A stretch of 64,000 bases of DNA from Halothece sp. PCC 7418 (GCF_000317635.1 NC_019779.1:558001-622000); one strand, 5' to 3'. Positions 24,366 to 36,337 are shown, numbered from the stretch's first letter. A program made the numbers and translations. Notes: a model not told the origin generated them from the letters alone.

Positions 24366-27011
24366 TTATGCCATAGAATCTGCTGTGCTATCTTCTTCTT
24401 CGGTATGATACATCATGCTATCCACGCGACAGCCTTGATACGCCAAAACATACAACTCTTTCAAGTCTTTAATCAGGGGATAACGGGGATTAGCTGCGGT
24501 GCATTGGTCATCAAAGGCTTGTTCAGCAAGATTTTCCAGCTTCTCATAAAATTCTCGATCTTCCCCTTGCAGGGTTTCTTTAATGGTCAGAGGAATATCA
24601 AGATTTTGTTTGAGATTTTCGATCGCGCTGACTAAGTTTTCCACTTTATCATCGAGCGTCTCCCCACCCAGTTTAAGATAATCCGCTAACCGCGCATACC
24701 GTTCTTTGGCATGAGGATATTCATATTGGGGGAAAATCGTCTGCTTAAACGGTGCATCCGTCGTGTTATAACGGATGACATGAGCAATCATCAGCGCGTT
24801 GGCTAAACCGTGAGGCACATGGAAGGTCGCCCCTAATTTGTGCGCCATAGAGTGACAAATTCCTAAGAAAGAGTTGGCAAACGCCATTCCCGCGATCGTT
24901 GCTGCATAATGGACTTTTTCCCGCGCCACGGGGTCATTTGCCCCATATTTATAGGCATTGGGGAGATACTTAAACAGCAATTCTACTGCTTCTAAAGCTA
25001 GCCCTTGGGTAAACTCTGTCGCCACCACCGAAACATAGGCTTCTAAGGCATGGGTTAAAGCATCAATTCCCCCGTAAGCGGTTAACCGTTTTGGCATATT
25101 CATCACCAACTCGGGGTCAACAATTGCCATATTTGGCGTGAGGGCGTAATCCGCAAGAGGATACTTCATTCCCGTTTTCTCATCGGTTACCACAGCAAAC
25201 GGCGTGACCTCAGAACCCGTTCCCGAGGTTGTCGGAACCGCAATCATCATCGCTTTTTCCCCTAATGGCGGTAAGTCATAGACCCGTTTCCGAATATCCA
25301 TAAAGCGGGTAGCAACCCCTTCAAACTCCACTTCTGGATGTTCGTATAGCAACCACATAATTTTGGCTGCATCCATGGGCGAACCGCCACCAAAGGAAAT
25401 AATAACATCAGGCTGGAATTGATTCATCGCCTCCACGCCTTTGTTAATTTCCGCGAGCTTGGGATCAGGTTGAACATCATAATAAACTTGATGTTCGACA
25501 CCAATATCATCTAAAACCTCAGTCACTTCTTTCAGTAACCCCATATCAAATAAAGGTTTATCCGTGACAATAAACGCCCGTTCTTTTCCTTTTAATTCTT
25601 GCAGCGCGATCGGTAAACAACCAAACTTGAAATAGATTTTCGGTGGCACACGGAACCATAACATATTTTCCCGTCGCTCAGAAACCGTTTTAATGTTTAA
25701 AAGGTGATGGGCAGCAACATTTTCACTGACAGAATTACCACCCCAAGTACCACAACCCAAGGTTAATGACGGATCGAGTTTAAAGTTATACAAATCGCCG
25801 ATCGCGCCCTGAGAAGAAGGCGTATTAATTAACACCCGTCCTGTGGTGAGAATGCTTTCAAAATGCAAAATTCGAGAATGATTTTGTTGAGCAGTATAAA
25901 GAACTGATGTATGTCCCCGTCCCCCTAAACTAATTAATTGTTGTCCCTTTTTCGTTGCCTCTTCAAAGTCTTGGGCATGATACATCGCTAAAACAGGAGA
26001 CAATTTTTCATAAGCAAAGGGTTCTTCTAAACTGATATCCTCCACTTCTCCAATTAAAACTTTTTTCCCTTTTGCCCCTTCAATTCCTGCCATTTCCGCA
26101 ATTGTATCGACGGATTGACCGACAATTTTAGCATTAATCCGTCCATCAACAATTAAGACTTTACGAACCGCTTCTCGTTCCTCTTCATTGAGAATATAAG
26201 CCCCACGAGCAATGAATTCTTCTCTCACTTTTTCATAGACATCATCCACCACAATCACCGATTGTTCTGAGGCGCAAATCATCCCATTATCAAAAGTTTT
26301 ACTAATTAAAATTGAACTCACCGCCATGGGAATATTTGCGGTTTCATCAATGACAGCAGGGGTATTTCCCGCACCAACGCCTAAAGATGGCTTACCAGAA
26401 GAATAAGCAGCTTTTACCATTCCCGGTCCCCCTGTGGCGAGAATTAAATTCACACTGGGATGCTGCATTAAAGTTTGAGACAGTTCAATGGTCGGTTCAT
26501 CAATCCAACCAATAATATTAGGGGGCGCACCCGCTTCTAGGGCTGCATCGCGCACAATTTTCGCTGCATCAATGGTGCATTGTTTCGCGCGAGGGTGAGG
26601 AGAAAAAATGATGCCATTGCGAGTTTTCAGCGCCAGTAGAGCCTTAAAAATTGCCGTAGAAGTGGGATTAGTCGTAGGAACAATTCCTGCTAAAACTCCA
26701 ATCGGTTCTGCTATTTTTTGCATCCCATAGTGAGGATCAGATTCAATGATCCCACAGGTTTTCTCATGTTTATATTTGTTATAAATCATTTCCGAAGCAA
26801 AGTGATTTTTGATCACCTTGTCTTCTTGCACCCCCATTCCCGTTTCTTGAACCGCCATTTTTGCTAATGGAATGCGATTCATATTGGCAGCTAACGCTGC
26901 TTTCTTAAAGATAGCATCCACTTGGTCTTGGGTGTAAGTGGCATATTGCGCTTGGGCTGCTTTCACTTGGGAAATCAGATTTTCGAGTTCTTGGAGGTTG
27001 GTAACAGTCAT
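24366..27011 (-). CDS. adhE: Bifunctional acetaldehyde-CoA/alcohol dehydrogenase AdhE
   Basis: 881 residues, full length. The N-terminal half is a CoA-acylating aldehyde dehydrogenase with the nucleophile Cys in DNGMICASEQSV (about 245) and GVGAGNTPAVID. The C-terminal half is an iron-type alcohol dehydrogenase with FGGGSPMDAAK and the metal-ligand segments GICHSMAHKLGATFHVPHG. It turns acetyl-CoA into ethanol with oxidation of two NADH. It lies in line with pflA and pflB on the same strand, which supply acetyl-CoA plus formate, so the three form a mixed-acid/ethanol fermentation group. Confidence 0.96.
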   Translation of the reverse strand: MTVTNLQELENLISQVKAAQAQYATYTQDQVDAIFKKAALAANMNRIPLAKMAVQETGMGVQEDKVIKNHFASEMIYNKYKHEKTCGIIESDPHYGMQKIAEPIGVLAGIVPTTNPTSTAIFKALLALKTRNGIIFSPHPRAKQCTIDAAKIVRDAALEAGAPPNIIGWIDEPTIELSQTLMQHPSVNLILATGGPGMVKAAYSSGKPSLGVGAGNTPAVIDETANIPMAVSSILISKTFDNGMICASEQSVIVVDDVYEKVREEFIARGAYILNEEEREAVRKVLIVDGRINAKIVGQSVDTIAEMAGIEGAKGKKVLIGEVEDISLEEPFAYEKLSPVLAMYHAQDFEEATKKGQQLISLGGRGHTSVLYTAQQNHSRILHFESILTTGRVLINTPSSQGAIGDLYNFKLDPSLTLGCGTWGGNSVSENVAAHHLLNIKTVSERRENMLWFRVPPKIYFKFGCLPIALQELKGKERAFIVTDKPLFDMGLLKEVTEVLDDIGVEHQVYYDVQPDPKLAEINKGVEAMNQFQPDVIISFGGGSPMDAAKIMWLLYEHPEVEFEGVATRFMDIRKRVYDLPPLGEKAMMIAVPTTSGTGSEVTPFAVVTDEKTGMKYPLADYALTPNMAIVDPELVMNMPKRLTAYGGIDALTHALEAYVSVVATEFTQGLALEAVELLFKYLPNAYKYGANDPVAREKVHYAATIAGMAFANSFLGICHSMAHKLGATFHVPHGLANALMIAHVIRYNTTDAPFKQTIFPQYEYPHAKERYARLADYLKLGGETLDDKVENLVSAIENLKQNLDIPLTIKETLQGEDREFYEKLENLAEQAFDDQCTAANPRYPLIKDLKELYVLAYQGCRVDSMMYHTEEEDSTADSMA

Positions 27012-27093
27012 GTATGAGGTCTCCTTTATTTGTCGTGAGACGTTCTAGAGAACGCCTTGAAATAATTAGTCTTTCGTCTTTTATTGCAGTAGT

Positions 27094-27142
27094 TAATGAC
27101 CAATGACTAATGACGAATGACTAATGACGAATAACTAATTAA
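27094..27142. repeat. Heptanucleotide tandem array (TAATGAC type)
   Basis: Seven consecutive seven-base units: TAATGAC, CAATGAC, TAATGAC, GAATGAC, TAATGAC, GAATAAC, TAATTAA. The end overlaps the pflA stop codon (27135-27137). Confidence 0.85.
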
Positions 27143-27923
27143 CATTGATACCGTAGCTTTGAAAGAGGTGAATTGTACTAGCAATTAACTCTGGTTTTGG
27201 TGGTTCTGTGTCTTGAAGTTGATACTTATAACCGAGTTTCTCCCATTTATAAGCACCCATTTGATGAAAGGGCAAAACTTCCAGCTTCTCTACATTATGC
27301 AAACTAGAAACAAATTCCGCTAATCTCTTAAGATTATCAATGGGATCAGTGAGATTTGGAACTAGCACAAAGCGAATCCAAGTGGGTTTATTGATCTCGT
27401 CAAGATACCGAGCAAATTTGAGTGTGGGTTCAATAGCAACACTAGTAACACTGCGATAAATGTCTGGGACACTAGATTTAATATCCAGTAAGACCAAATC
27501 GGTCTTCTCCAGCACGGGTTTGGCTGCTGCTAGGGGGACATAACCAGAAGTGTCTAATGCGGTATGAATCCCGAGATCTTGACAGTGTTGAAAAATCGCT
27601 TCCACAAACTGAGGCTGCATCAGGGGTTCTCCCCCCGTTACTGTCACCCCGCCCCCAGAAAAGCGCATATAAGACCGATATTTTTCAACTTCTGAGATGA
27701 GCTCGTCAACGGCGACTTCAGTTCCATTTTCTGGGTTAAAACAATCAGGGTTATGACAGTAGAGACAACGGAGGGGACAGCCTTGGGTGAAAATTACAAA
27801 TCGAATCCCCGGTCCATCGACTGTACCACAGCTTTCGACGGAGTGGATTCGTCCTTGGGTTGGTGTTGGCATTGTGGTTGTATGGAAAGGGTCAAGGTGA
27901 GTTTCAGATTGATCTGGATTCAT
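27135..27923 (-). CDS. pflA: Pyruvate formate-lyase activating enzyme
   Basis: 262 residues, radical SAM family. The cluster-binding CxxxCxxC is in CPLRCLYCHNPDC (about 49-61), and GGVTVTGGEPLMQP is the SAM-binding GGE region. It installs the glycyl radical on PflB. It lies 144 bp downstream of pflB on the same strand. Its stop codon TAG falls inside a heptad repeat array. Confidence 0.95.
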   Translation of the reverse strand: MNPDQSETHLDPFHTTTMPTPTQGRIHSVESCGTVDGPGIRFVIFTQGCPLRCLYCHNPDCFNPENGTEVAVDELISEVEKYRSYMRFSGGGVTVTGGEPLMQPQFVEAIFQHCQDLGIHTALDTSGYVPLAAAKPVLEKTDLVLLDIKSSVPDIYRSVTSVAIEPTLKFARYLDEINKPTWIRFVLVPNLTDPIDNLKRLAEFVSSLHNVEKLEVLPFHQMGAYKWEKLGYKYQLQDTEPPKPELIASTIHLFQSYGINVN

Positions 27924-27984
27924 AAATGAGTCACAAGGGAGAACGAATCACGAATAATAATTTTAGTCAGAGATTGTTCTCCAA

Positions 27985-28027
27985 GCGTGACCCCGCTTTA
28001 TCTTTAGGGTTTGAAAGCGAGTCACGC
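27985..28027. repeat. Hairpin between pflB and pflA
   Basis: GCGTGAC (27985-27991) pairs with GTCACGC (28021-28027), with an inner GCTTT/AAAGC pairing. There is no T-tract on the minus strand after the stem, so it could be an RNA processing or stability element within the pflB-pflA transcript rather than a full terminator. Confidence 0.6.
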
Positions 28028-28067
28028 TCTTGCTAATTTATCGCAATGACCCTCGTTTCGTCAGGCG

Positions 28068-30296
28068 TTACACTTTTTCGTGGAAAGTGCGAGAAATGAC
28101 ATCTTCTTGCTGTTCCCGCGTTAGTTTAATAAAGTTCACCGCATAACCAGAAACTCGGATGGTCAGTTGTGGATATTTTTCTGGATGATCCATAGCATCA
28201 ATTAAGGTTTCTCGGTTGAGAACATTGATGTTAACGTGATGACCACGGTCGTGGAAGTAACCATCTAACATTCCCGTTAAGTTGGTGATGCGGTTGTCGT
28301 CTCCTTTGCCGAGGGCTTGCGGAATAATAGAGAAGGTGTAAGAAATGCCATCTTTGGCATTGTCATAAGGCAGTTTTGCCACGGATGATAACGCAGCGAT
28401 CGCGCCTTTGGTATCCCGCCCATGGATGGGATTGGCTCCCGGTGCAAAGGGTTTTCCGCCTTCGCGTCCATCGGGAGTATTCCCAGTTTTCTTGCCATAG
28501 ACCACATTGGAGGTGATGGTCAAAATGGATTGCGTGGGCGTTGCTTGGCGATAGGTGGGGTGTTGACGGATGTGATTCATGAGATCACTCACTAAGCTCA
28601 CAGCAATGTCATCAGCGCGATCGTCGTTATTGCCAAACTTCGGATAATCGCCTTCCACCTGATAACCGACGGCTAAGCCATTGTCATCCCGTAGCACTTT
28701 CACCTTGGCATATTTAATCGCAGCAAGGGAGTCTGTTACCACGGATAATCCTGCCATCCCACAGGCCATCGTCCGATACACATCGCGATCGTGCAATGCC
28801 ATTTGCAGACGTTCATAAGCGTATTTATCGTGCATATAGTGGATGATATTCAGGGCGTTCACATACAGTTTCGATAGCCAACCCATTAAACCTTCAAATT
28901 TTGCCATCACCTCCTCATAATCGAGATACTCAGACGTAATCGGTTCACTGGGAGGGGCAACCTGTTCCCCTGATTTTTCATCTTTTCCACCGTTAATGGC
29001 ATACAGTAACGCTTTCGCCAGATTCACCCGGGCGCCAAAGAACTGCATTTGTTTCCCAATAGGCATCCCAGAAACACAGCAAGCAATCCCATAATCATCG
29101 CCGTATTCCGCCCGCATTAAGTCATCATTTTCATACTGAATGGAACTGGTATCAATGGAAACCTTGGCACAGTAACGTTTGAAATTAAGCGGTAAGTGTT
29201 CTGACCACAGTACCGTTAAATTCGGTTCTGGAGCCGGTCCTAAGTTATAAAGGGTATGGAGAAATCGGAAGTTAGTCCGTGTCACTAAAGGACGACCATC
29301 TAAGCCCATCCCGCCTAAACCTTCCGTGACCCAAGTCGGATCCCCAGAGAAGAGTTGATTATACTCTGGTGTTCGCAAGAAACGCACCATCCGTAACTTC
29401 ATCACGAAATGGTCAATCATTTCTTGGGCTTGCCATTCATCAATCAAACCTTTTTCTAGATCCCGTTCAATGTAAATATCAAGGAACGTTGACACCCGCC
29501 CTAAGGACATTGCAGCGCCATTTTGTTCTTTGACCGCCCCTAAATACCCAAAATAAGTCCATTGAATCGCTTCTTGAGCCGTTTCCGCCGGGTAAGCAAG
29601 ATCAAAACCATAACTGGCTGCCATGGTGTGCAAATCTTTCAGGGCTTTGATTTGTTCTGTAATTTCTTCCCGTAAACGAATCACATCTTCAGTCATCGTT
29701 TCCTCTTCTAGGGAATCCAGTTGTGCTTTTTTATCAGCAACTAAATGGTCAATCCCATAAAGGGCAATGCGACGGTAATCGCCAATAATGCGACCGCGCC
29801 CATAGGCATCGGGCAACCCCGTGATGACACCAGAGTGACGGGCTAAACGCATTTGTTTGCTATAGGCGGAAAAAACACCATCGTTATGGCTTTTACGGTA
29901 TTTCGTAAAAATTTCATCGGTTTCTGGATCGAGTTGATAACCGTAGGCTTCGAGAGATTTTTTCACAACCCGAATGCCCCCAGCTGGCATAATGGCGCGT
30001 TTGAGGGGTTGATCGGTTTGTAAGCCAACAATTTTTTCTAAGGTTGGATCAATATAACCAGGGGCGTGAGCGGTAATTCCTGCGGGAATTTTTGTCTCTG
30101 TATCTAAAATCCCTTTTTTTCGCTCTTCTTCCATTAACAATTGGACTTTTTCCCAGAGATTCTTCGTTTCTTCTGTTGCGCCCACTAAAAATGATTCGTC
30201 ACCAGTGTAGGGGGTATAGTTCTTTTGGATAAAGTCGCGGACATCAATATTTTCTACCCATTGACCGGGCACAAATCGTTCGGTTTTAGTTAGCAT
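28068..30296 (-). CDS. pflB: Pyruvate formate-lyase (formate C-acetyltransferase)
   Basis: 742 residues, close to the 760 of E. coli PflB. The catalytic cysteine pair is in [11 protein letters not shown] (Cys406-Cys407), and the glycyl-radical motif is in RVSGYAVNF near the C-terminus. It splits pyruvate and CoA into acetyl-CoA and formate and is oxygen-sensitive, so it is expected to act in dark anoxia. Few cyanobacteria carry pfl. The activase is the next gene downstream, and adhE follows. Confidence 0.97.
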   Translation of the reverse strand: MLTKTERFVPGQWVENIDVRDFIQKNYTPYTGDESFLVGATEETKNLWEKVQLLMEEERKKGILDTETKIPAGITAHAPGYIDPTLEKIVGLQTDQPLKRAIMPAGGIRVVKKSLEAYGYQLDPETDEIFTKYRKSHNDGVFSAYSKQMRLARHSGVITGLPDAYGRGRIIGDYRRIALYGIDHLVADKKAQLDSLEEETMTEDVIRLREEITEQIKALKDLHTMAASYGFDLAYPAETAQEAIQWTYFGYLGAVKEQNGAAMSLGRVSTFLDIYIERDLEKGLIDEWQAQEMIDHFVMKLRMVRFLRTPEYNQLFSGDPTWVTEGLGGMGLDGRPLVTRTNFRFLHTLYNLGPAPEPNLTVLWSEHLPLNFKRYCAKVSIDTSSIQYENDDLMRAEYGDDYGIACCVSGMPIGKQMQFFGARVNLAKALLYAINGGKDEKSGEQVAPPSEPITSEYLDYEEVMAKFEGLMGWLSKLYVNALNIIHYMHDKYAYERLQMALHDRDVYRTMACGMAGLSVVTDSLAAIKYAKVKVLRDDNGLAVGYQVEGDYPKFGNNDDRADDIAVSLVSDLMNHIRQHPTYRQATPTQSILTITSNVVYGKKTGNTPDGREGGKPFAPGANPIHGRDTKGAIAALSSVAKLPYDNAKDGISYTFSIIPQALGKGDDNRITNLTGMLDGYFHDRGHHVNINVLNRETLIDAMDHPEKYPQLTIRVSGYAVNFIKLTREQQEDVISRTFHEKV

Positions 30297-30682
30297 CTAA
30301 TCTTCCCCTTCACAATTGATCTAATCGCAATTTTTCGAGAAAATGTGATCGATTTTACGATGTTTGATCTGATACTCAATCGCTTTTTTGACGACCCGCA
30401 TTTTTGCTCTCTTTTTCCTATTTTAATCAGTTGAGTTGGCAGATTTCCTCTGCTTCAAAATAGTTCATAAAAAAATATTTTTTGTATGATTTAAAACGTA
30501 AACAAATTATTAAATTTAAGGTTCACCTATTGAGGACAGTGATCAGTTACCAAAGAACAAAGAACACGAGAGTGAAAACTACTTTATTTTTCTTTGTCAG
30601 ATCAACCGAGGAGAGCTTTCCCTCGCGATCGCGCATCTGATAGGGTAGAGTTAATCAAACTTAACAAATAGGAGCAACCAGC
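30297..30682. other. Divergent intergenic region between pflB and trxA, no gene seen
   Basis: 386 bp upstream of two divergent genes. It is AT-rich around 30460-30520, with several A/T runs suitable for promoters. A half-site TGTGATCGATTTTACGA near 30343 weakly resembles a CRP-type site but has several mismatches. A short heptad-like stretch (CAAAGAACAAAGAAC) is at 30551-30565. AGGAG before trxA is a clear ribosome site. Confidence 0.5.
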
Positions 30683-31006
30683 ATGGCAGAAACCCCTTAT
30701 ATTCAAAGCGAAACCGAACTCGACGAACTGATTGCGAATGAATCCGTGTTAGTTGTGGACTGTACTGCAACTTGGTGTGGACCGTGTAAATTAGTTTCCC
30801 CTTTGATTGATCAGTTAAATGGGGCTTACAGCGATCGCGCTCAAATTCGGAAACTGGATCTCGATGAGCACAAGCCCGTTGCCAAACGCTTTGCCATCAA
30901 AAGCATTCCCGCCGTGATGTTCTTTAAGGGAGGCGAACAAGTAGAAACCCTCGTCGGCGCAAAAACCTACGAAGAATACAGCACAGAATTAGAGAAACAC
31001 CTGTAA
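30683..31006 (+). CDS. trxA: Thioredoxin
   Basis: 107 residues with the canonical redox site WCGPCK (about 32-37), the cis-Pro segment KSIPAVMFFKGG and a standard alpha/beta thioredoxin pattern. It reduces target disulfides, including Calvin-cycle and stress proteins. ATG is preceded by AGGAGC. The trxA type is not resolved further; the N-terminus ETPYIQSETELDELI suggests an m- or y-like cyanobacterial form. Confidence 0.93.
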   Translation: MAETPYIQSETELDELIANESVLVVDCTATWCGPCKLVSPLIDQLNGAYSDRAQIRKLDLDEHKPVAKRFAIKSIPAVMFFKGGEQVETLVGAKTYEEYSTELEKHL

Positions 31007-31147
31007 CCTAGAGACGAGATAGTGTTACCCTATTGGGTTAGGAAAGTTTCCGAGTCAACAGTCTATCTGCATCCAGAAAGTTTAGCATTGGATCATACCA
31101 CTGGCTCTTTTAAAGCAACAATCCATAAGATAATCTTTGTAAAATAA

Positions 31148-32383
<1,236 letters not shown>

Positions 32384-32432
32384 TTCAGTGACCAGTGATC
32401 AGTAAGAAGGTTTAACTAATTGCTTTTTCCCG

Positions 32433-32459
32433 AATTCCCCCCAATTTTGGGGGTTTTTT
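32433..32459 (+). terminator. Rho-independent terminator after petH
   Basis: CCCCC (32438-32442) and GGGGG (32449-32453) around AATTTT, followed by TTTTTT; 50 bp past the petH stop. Confidence 0.85.
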
Positions 32460-32648
32460 ATTTCGTCATTGGTTATTCGACAACAAGGGACAAAGGACAA
32501 ACAAATGAGAAATATGTTAAGTTAGGTTAAGAAGCACAAAATATAGAATAGAAAGTTACAAAACTTTTAAATAATCTTCCTCATGGGAGACGTTGAAAAA
32601 AAGAGCTTGACTTAAGCATTATAGTAAGACACACAAAGGACTTAAACA

Positions 32649-34544
32649 ATGAAACTACCTTGGCGGGTAATCTTACTCTGGACATTACCGATCCTCGTGG
32701 TTGGTTTTTTCCTCTGGCAGGGAACTTTCTCTCCCAATGCTGGAGAACTCACCGGCGGTAACTCAGCCAATACAAGATTGAGTTATGGTCGCTTCTTAGA
32801 ATATTTAGAATCCGAGCGGGTACAGTCGGTTGATTTGTACGATAATGGCAGAACAGCAATTGTACAAGCCAGTGACCCTCAACTTAGTGGCAGCACTCAA
32901 CGGTATCGCGTCGATCTCCCTGAAAATGCCCCCGAACTGATTACAAAAATGCGGGAAGCAGATGTTGCTATTGACTCCCACGATAGTGGCGACAACAGTG
33001 CCATTTGGGGCTTCTTAGGCAATTTAATTTTCCCAGTTCTCCTGATTGGGGCTTTATTCTTCCTCTTCCGTCGTTCTAATAACGCGGGTGGCGGTCCCGG
33101 ACAAGCGATGAACTTTGGTAAATCTCGCGCTCGTTTCCAAATGGAAGCGAAAACTGGGGTTCTCTTTGATGATGTCGCTGGTGTAGAGGAAGCCAAAGAA
33201 GAACTACAGGAAGTGGTTACTTTCTTGAAACAACCAGAACGATTTACCGCAGTGGGCGCGAAAATCCCCAAAGGCGCTTTATTAGTTGGCCCCCCAGGAA
33301 CTGGTAAAACCCTAATGGCAAAAGCAATCGCTGGTGAAGCTGGCGTTCCCTTCTTCAGCATTTCCGGTTCGGAATTTGTGGAAATGTTTGTTGGGGTCGG
33401 TGCGTCTCGCGTCCGTGACCTCTTCAAGAAAGCAAAAGAAAACGCCCCTTGTCTGATCTTCATTGATGAAATCGACGCTGTGGGTCGTCAGCGTGGGGCT
33501 GGTATTGGTGGCGGTAACGATGAACGGGAACAAACCCTGAACCAGTTACTCACCGAAATGGATGGATTTGAAGGCAATACAGGGATTATCATTATTGCTG
33601 CAACCAACCGTCCTGATGTCCTTGATACCGCATTGTTACGTCCTGGACGTTTTGATCGTCAGGTCACTGTTGATGCACCAGATGTCAAAGGACGGATTTC
33701 GATTCTTAATGTTCATGCGCGGAACAAGAAATTAGATCCTGATGTTTCTTTAGAGTCGATCGCGCGACGGACTCCTGGCTTCACAGGGGCTGATTTAGCG
33801 AACTTGCTCAATGAAGCAGCAATTTTAACAGCGCGTCGTCGTAAATCTGCGATAACCTTAGCTGAAATTGATGATGCAGTGGATCGGGTGGTCGCTGGTA
33901 TGGAAGGAACACCATTAGTGGATAGCAAGAGCAAGCGGTTGATTGCTTACCATGAAGTCGGTCATGCTATTATCGGAACGTTAATTCCTGATCACGATCC
34001 AGTACAGAAAGTTACTTTAATTCCCCGTGGACAAGCCCAAGGATTAACTTGGTTTACGCCCAGTGAAGAACAAATGCTCGTCTCGCGATCGCAGCTTAAA
34101 GCCCGTATTACAGGCGCATTAGGCGGTCGTGCTGCTGAAGAAGAAGTCTTTGGCGATGCCGAAGTGACCTCTGGTGCTGGCGGTGACTTACAACAACTAA
34201 CCGCAATGGCGCGTCAAATGGTCACTCGCTTCGGAATGTCGGATCTCGGTCCGATGTCTTTAGAAAGCCAAAATAGTGAAGTTTTCCTAGGCGGTGGACT
34301 CATGAATCGTTCCGAATATTCCGAAGAAATTGCCTCTCGCATTGATTCTCAAGTGCGGGAAATTGTCGAACAATGTCACGATAATGCCCGTCGCATCATT
34401 CGTGATCACCGAGTTGCCATTGACCGCCTTGTGGACTTGCTGATTGAGAAAGAAACCATTGATGGCGATGAATTCCGTCAAATTCTTTCTGAATATACTG
34501 ATATTCCAGAAAAAGAACAGTATGTTCCTCAAATGCAACAATAA
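32649..34544 (+). CDS. ftsH: ATP-dependent zinc metalloprotease FtsH
   Basis: 631 residues. Two transmembrane helices (about 5-22 and 120-140) flank a lumen/periplasm domain. The AAA+ module has Walker A GPPGTGKT (about 216), Walker [13 protein letters not shown] and the second region of homology [20 protein letters not shown]. The protease domain has the zinc motif HEVGH (about 437). FtsH hexamers degrade membrane proteins; thylakoid FtsH complexes are central to D1 repair. Cyanobacteria have four paralogs, and I cannot say with certainty which one this is; length and sequence fit the FtsH2/FtsH3-like group. Confidence 0.95.
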   Translation: MKLPWRVILLWTLPILVVGFFLWQGTFSPNAGELTGGNSANTRLSYGRFLEYLESERVQSVDLYDNGRTAIVQASDPQLSGSTQRYRVDLPENAPELITKMREADVAIDSHDSGDNSAIWGFLGNLIFPVLLIGALFFLFRRSNNAGGGPGQAMNFGKSRARFQMEAKTGVLFDDVAGVEEAKEELQEVVTFLKQPERFTAVGAKIPKGALLVGPPGTGKTLMAKAIAGEAGVPFFSISGSEFVEMFVGVGASRVRDLFKKAKENAPCLIFIDEIDAVGRQRGAGIGGGNDEREQTLNQLLTEMDGFEGNTGIIIIAATNRPDVLDTALLRPGRFDRQVTVDAPDVKGRISILNVHARNKKLDPDVSLESIARRTPGFTGADLANLLNEAAILTARRRKSAITLAEIDDAVDRVVAGMEGTPLVDSKSKRLIAYHEVGHAIIGTLIPDHDPVQKVTLIPRGQAQGLTWFTPSEEQMLVSRSQLKARITGALGGRAAEEEVFGDAEVTSGAGGDLQQLTAMARQMVTRFGMSDLGPMSLESQNSEVFLGGGLMNRSEYSEEIASRIDSQVREIVEQCHDNARRIIRDHRVAIDRLVDLLIEKETIDGDEFRQILSEYTDIPEKEQYVPQMQQ

Positions 34545-34565
34545 TCAATCACTGATTATTGCTTG

Positions 34566-34608
34566 AAAAAAAGGAGATGGGATTAATCCCCGTCTCCTTT
34601 CTTTTTTT
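34566..34608. terminator. Bidirectional terminator downstream of ftsH
   Basis: AAAGGAGATGGG (34570-34581) pairs with CCCGTCTCCTTT with one mismatch. The stem is followed by CTTTTTTT on the plus strand and is preceded by a run of A, giving a T-run on the minus strand. It serves the convergent ftsH and the membrane gene at 34613. Confidence 0.9.
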
Positions 34609-34612
34609 GAGA

Positions 34613-35026
34613 CTAACGCCAGTAATAACGACCTTTCCAAAACACACCCACCATCATTCCCAAAAAGGTCGGATAAGAAAGAGAAACCAAAAAGCTGGGT
34701 AAAGGAAGTAAATTCGTTAATCCAAGAATAATTAATAAACAAAGCACTAACGCCCATAAACTCCCTGCATTCAAAAAGATTTGAGATTGGAAGTAATCGC
34801 AAACAATAACCCCCAAAACGCCAACTCCTGCTGCTGCTGCTAAAGGGAGTAAGATCCCGAGAGGGGGTGATAAGACAATTGAAATGCTTTGTTGGAGGGC
34901 GGGAAGATTAGAAATCAGGAAGATCAATAAATAATCGATCGCGCTGGCGATCGCAATGGTAATCAAAGCAACGAGAAACAGCGGTTTCCAAGGTTGAGAT
35001 TTAAACCCACGGAGAGGATCATTCAT
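34613..35026 (-). CDS. Membrane protein with four helices, unknown
   Basis: 137 residues with hydrophobic segments at about 15-37, 50-70, 85-102 and 108-127, and a basic C-terminus FWKGRYYWR. No catalytic motif. It begins 11 bp after the stop of the ABA4-like gene upstream, so the two are probably cotranscribed and may act in the same membrane. Function unknown. Confidence 0.65.
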   Translation of the reverse strand: MNDPLRGFKSQPWKPLFLVALITIAIASAIDYLLIFLISNLPALQQSISIVLSPPLGILLPLAAAAGVGVLGVIVCDYFQSQIFLNAGSLWALVLCLLIILGLTNLLPLPSFLVSLSYPTFLGMMVGVFWKGRYYWR

Positions 35027-35037
35027 AATTCAACGCC

Positions 35038-35490
35038 TCAACTAGAGGTGGCTTCTGTCGTTTCTGATTTTTTAAAGAATTGTTCTGTAATCCAAGCGGT
35101 AATAATGTGAGAAAGAAGTCCAATTGGACCAGCAAATAGACATAAAATAATGGAATGAACGGTAAAAATTCCTTTTTCTTGTCCTTGCCAATAAACCCAG
35201 CGACCGACAAATAAATCCATGACTAAAAAGTGCGCCCATCCCGTTGCAGCAGCACTTTCTTCACCAAAGAATTGGCTAATCGTCGGTAAATCTGGATTGG
35301 ATAAGGCTTCGGCTGATTCCGCATTTAAAGTATTCGCAAAAAAGAAGATATAAAAACCGACTAAAATAATAAAAGGCACATAAGAAGACATGACTTTTTT
35401 TGTCACGCCCCAATTGGGAAGAAAAATAATTAAAGCCCAAAAGGGTAAAACAAACAGGTTGGCAATATCAAAAGCAAGATTAATATTCAT
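35038..35490 (-). CDS. ABA4-like (DUF4281) membrane protein
   Basis: About 150 residues with four hydrophobic helices and the family pattern ANLFVLPFWALIIFLPNW near the start, then GWAHFLVMDLFVGRW in the third helix and FAGPIGLL in the fourth. Plant ABA4 is needed for neoxanthin formation; cyanobacterial members are usually unstudied, so a carotenoid or membrane role is only possible. The start ATG 35490 is preferred over 35496, since the latter falls in a heptad repeat array. It is followed by another membrane gene. Confidence 0.8.
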   Translation of the reverse strand: MNINLAFDIANLFVLPFWALIIFLPNWGVTKKVMSSYVPFIILVGFYIFFFANTLNAESAEALSNPDLPTISQFFGEESAAATGWAHFLVMDLFVGRWVYWQGQEKGIFTVHSIILCLFAGPIGLLSHIITAWITEQFFKKSETTEATSS

Positions 35491-35518
35491 AGTCATTAGT
35501 CATTAGTCATTGGTCATT
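35491..35518. repeat. Heptanucleotide tandem array (AGTCATT type)
   Basis: Four seven-base units (AGTCATT three times, then GGTCATT) directly abut the start codon of the ABA4-like gene on its upstream side. They provide in-frame ATGs and leave no normal ribosome site. Confidence 0.85.
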
Positions 35519-35575
35519 AGTCTCGCAAACAACAAAAATTAAGCAGCTACTTCGTCACTCCAAAAATTGCGATGA

Positions 35576-36337
35576 TTACTGACTAAGGGCTTTTAAGAAG
35601 CGTTGTAAGCTATTAAAAATCCCTTGTTTTCTCGCGGGTTTAGAAGCAAAGGCGGGAGTTTCTTCAGCAGAAACATCTTCTCCAGATGCTTTTCTGAGTA
35701 AGCGATCTAATGTATCACCGACAGGTTTTTCGGGTTCTTCACAAAAGAATTCATAATTATTTTCGCCTTTTTCAATCCACAATTGCCATGATGAAGGATA
35801 CCGTTTGAGAAGCGCTGCTTCCTCAAGAGGTTGTAAATAATAGCAACTTTCAAGGGTGCTTAAAAACCGTTCTCGTAATTGCCTTGCTGCATAACCAATT
35901 CCCACAGTCGCCACATCTTCTAACTGTGGAATTAAGAGAATCACTGGACGATCACCAGCAAGATTACAGAGTTTTTCTACTTTTTGCACTTCCACCGCCG
36001 AGGGAGAAACCAGTAAGAACATTTGGTCGTCTTCTGATACTTTTTTCTCAATGGGAGTGTTGCGACTGCCTAAATCATTGACTTGAAAAGACACATCTGC
36101 CCAATTGCGTCTCGCTAAAGCTGCTGCGCCAGTGTCGGGAAATAAAACTTTTAAACCTGATCCATAATCATCTTCCAATAAATCAGCAAATTCTTTAGCA
36201 ATCTTTTCCCCTTGCAGAGCAATTTCTGGGATTCTTAACTCCACTTGTAAACGAGTTAACCCAGCTTCTAAGGCGGTGAGTGTTGATTGTTTTGCTTGCG
36301 CGATCGCGCTTTCTAAGGTGACTGGAAACTCCATCAT
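35576..36337 (-). CDS. DUF1995 family protein (LPA3-like)
   Basis: 253 residues. The opening LESAIAQAKQSTLTALEAGLTRLQVEL and FPDTGAAALARRNW near residue 65 are the DUF1995 hallmark; the family includes plant LPA3, which helps photosystem II assembly. A central part lists VILLIPQLEDVATVGIGYAARQLRERFLSTLE. The C-terminal 40 residues are polar. It lies 4 bp downstream of the cysteine desulfurase gene on the same strand, so coexpression is likely. The role in cyanobacteria is inferred from the plant member. Confidence 0.8.
   Translation of the reverse strand: MMEFPVTLESAIAQAKQSTLTALEAGLTRLQVELRIPEIALQGEKIAKEFADLLEDDYGSGLKVLFPDTGAAALARRNWADVSFQVNDLGSRNTPIEKKVSEDDQMFLLVSPSAVEVQKVEKLCNLAGDRPVILLIPQLEDVATVGIGYAARQLRERFLSTLESCYYLQPLEEAALLKRYPSSWQLWIEKGENNYEFFCEEPEKPVGDTLDRLLRKASGEDVSAEETPAFASKPARKQGIFNSLQRFLKALSQ

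Noticed and set aside
30343-30359. CRP-like site TGTGATCGATTTTACGA upstream of pflB
   Set aside because: Only the left half fits the TGTGA-N6-TCACA pattern; the right half has several mismatches and no positioned promoter was seen.
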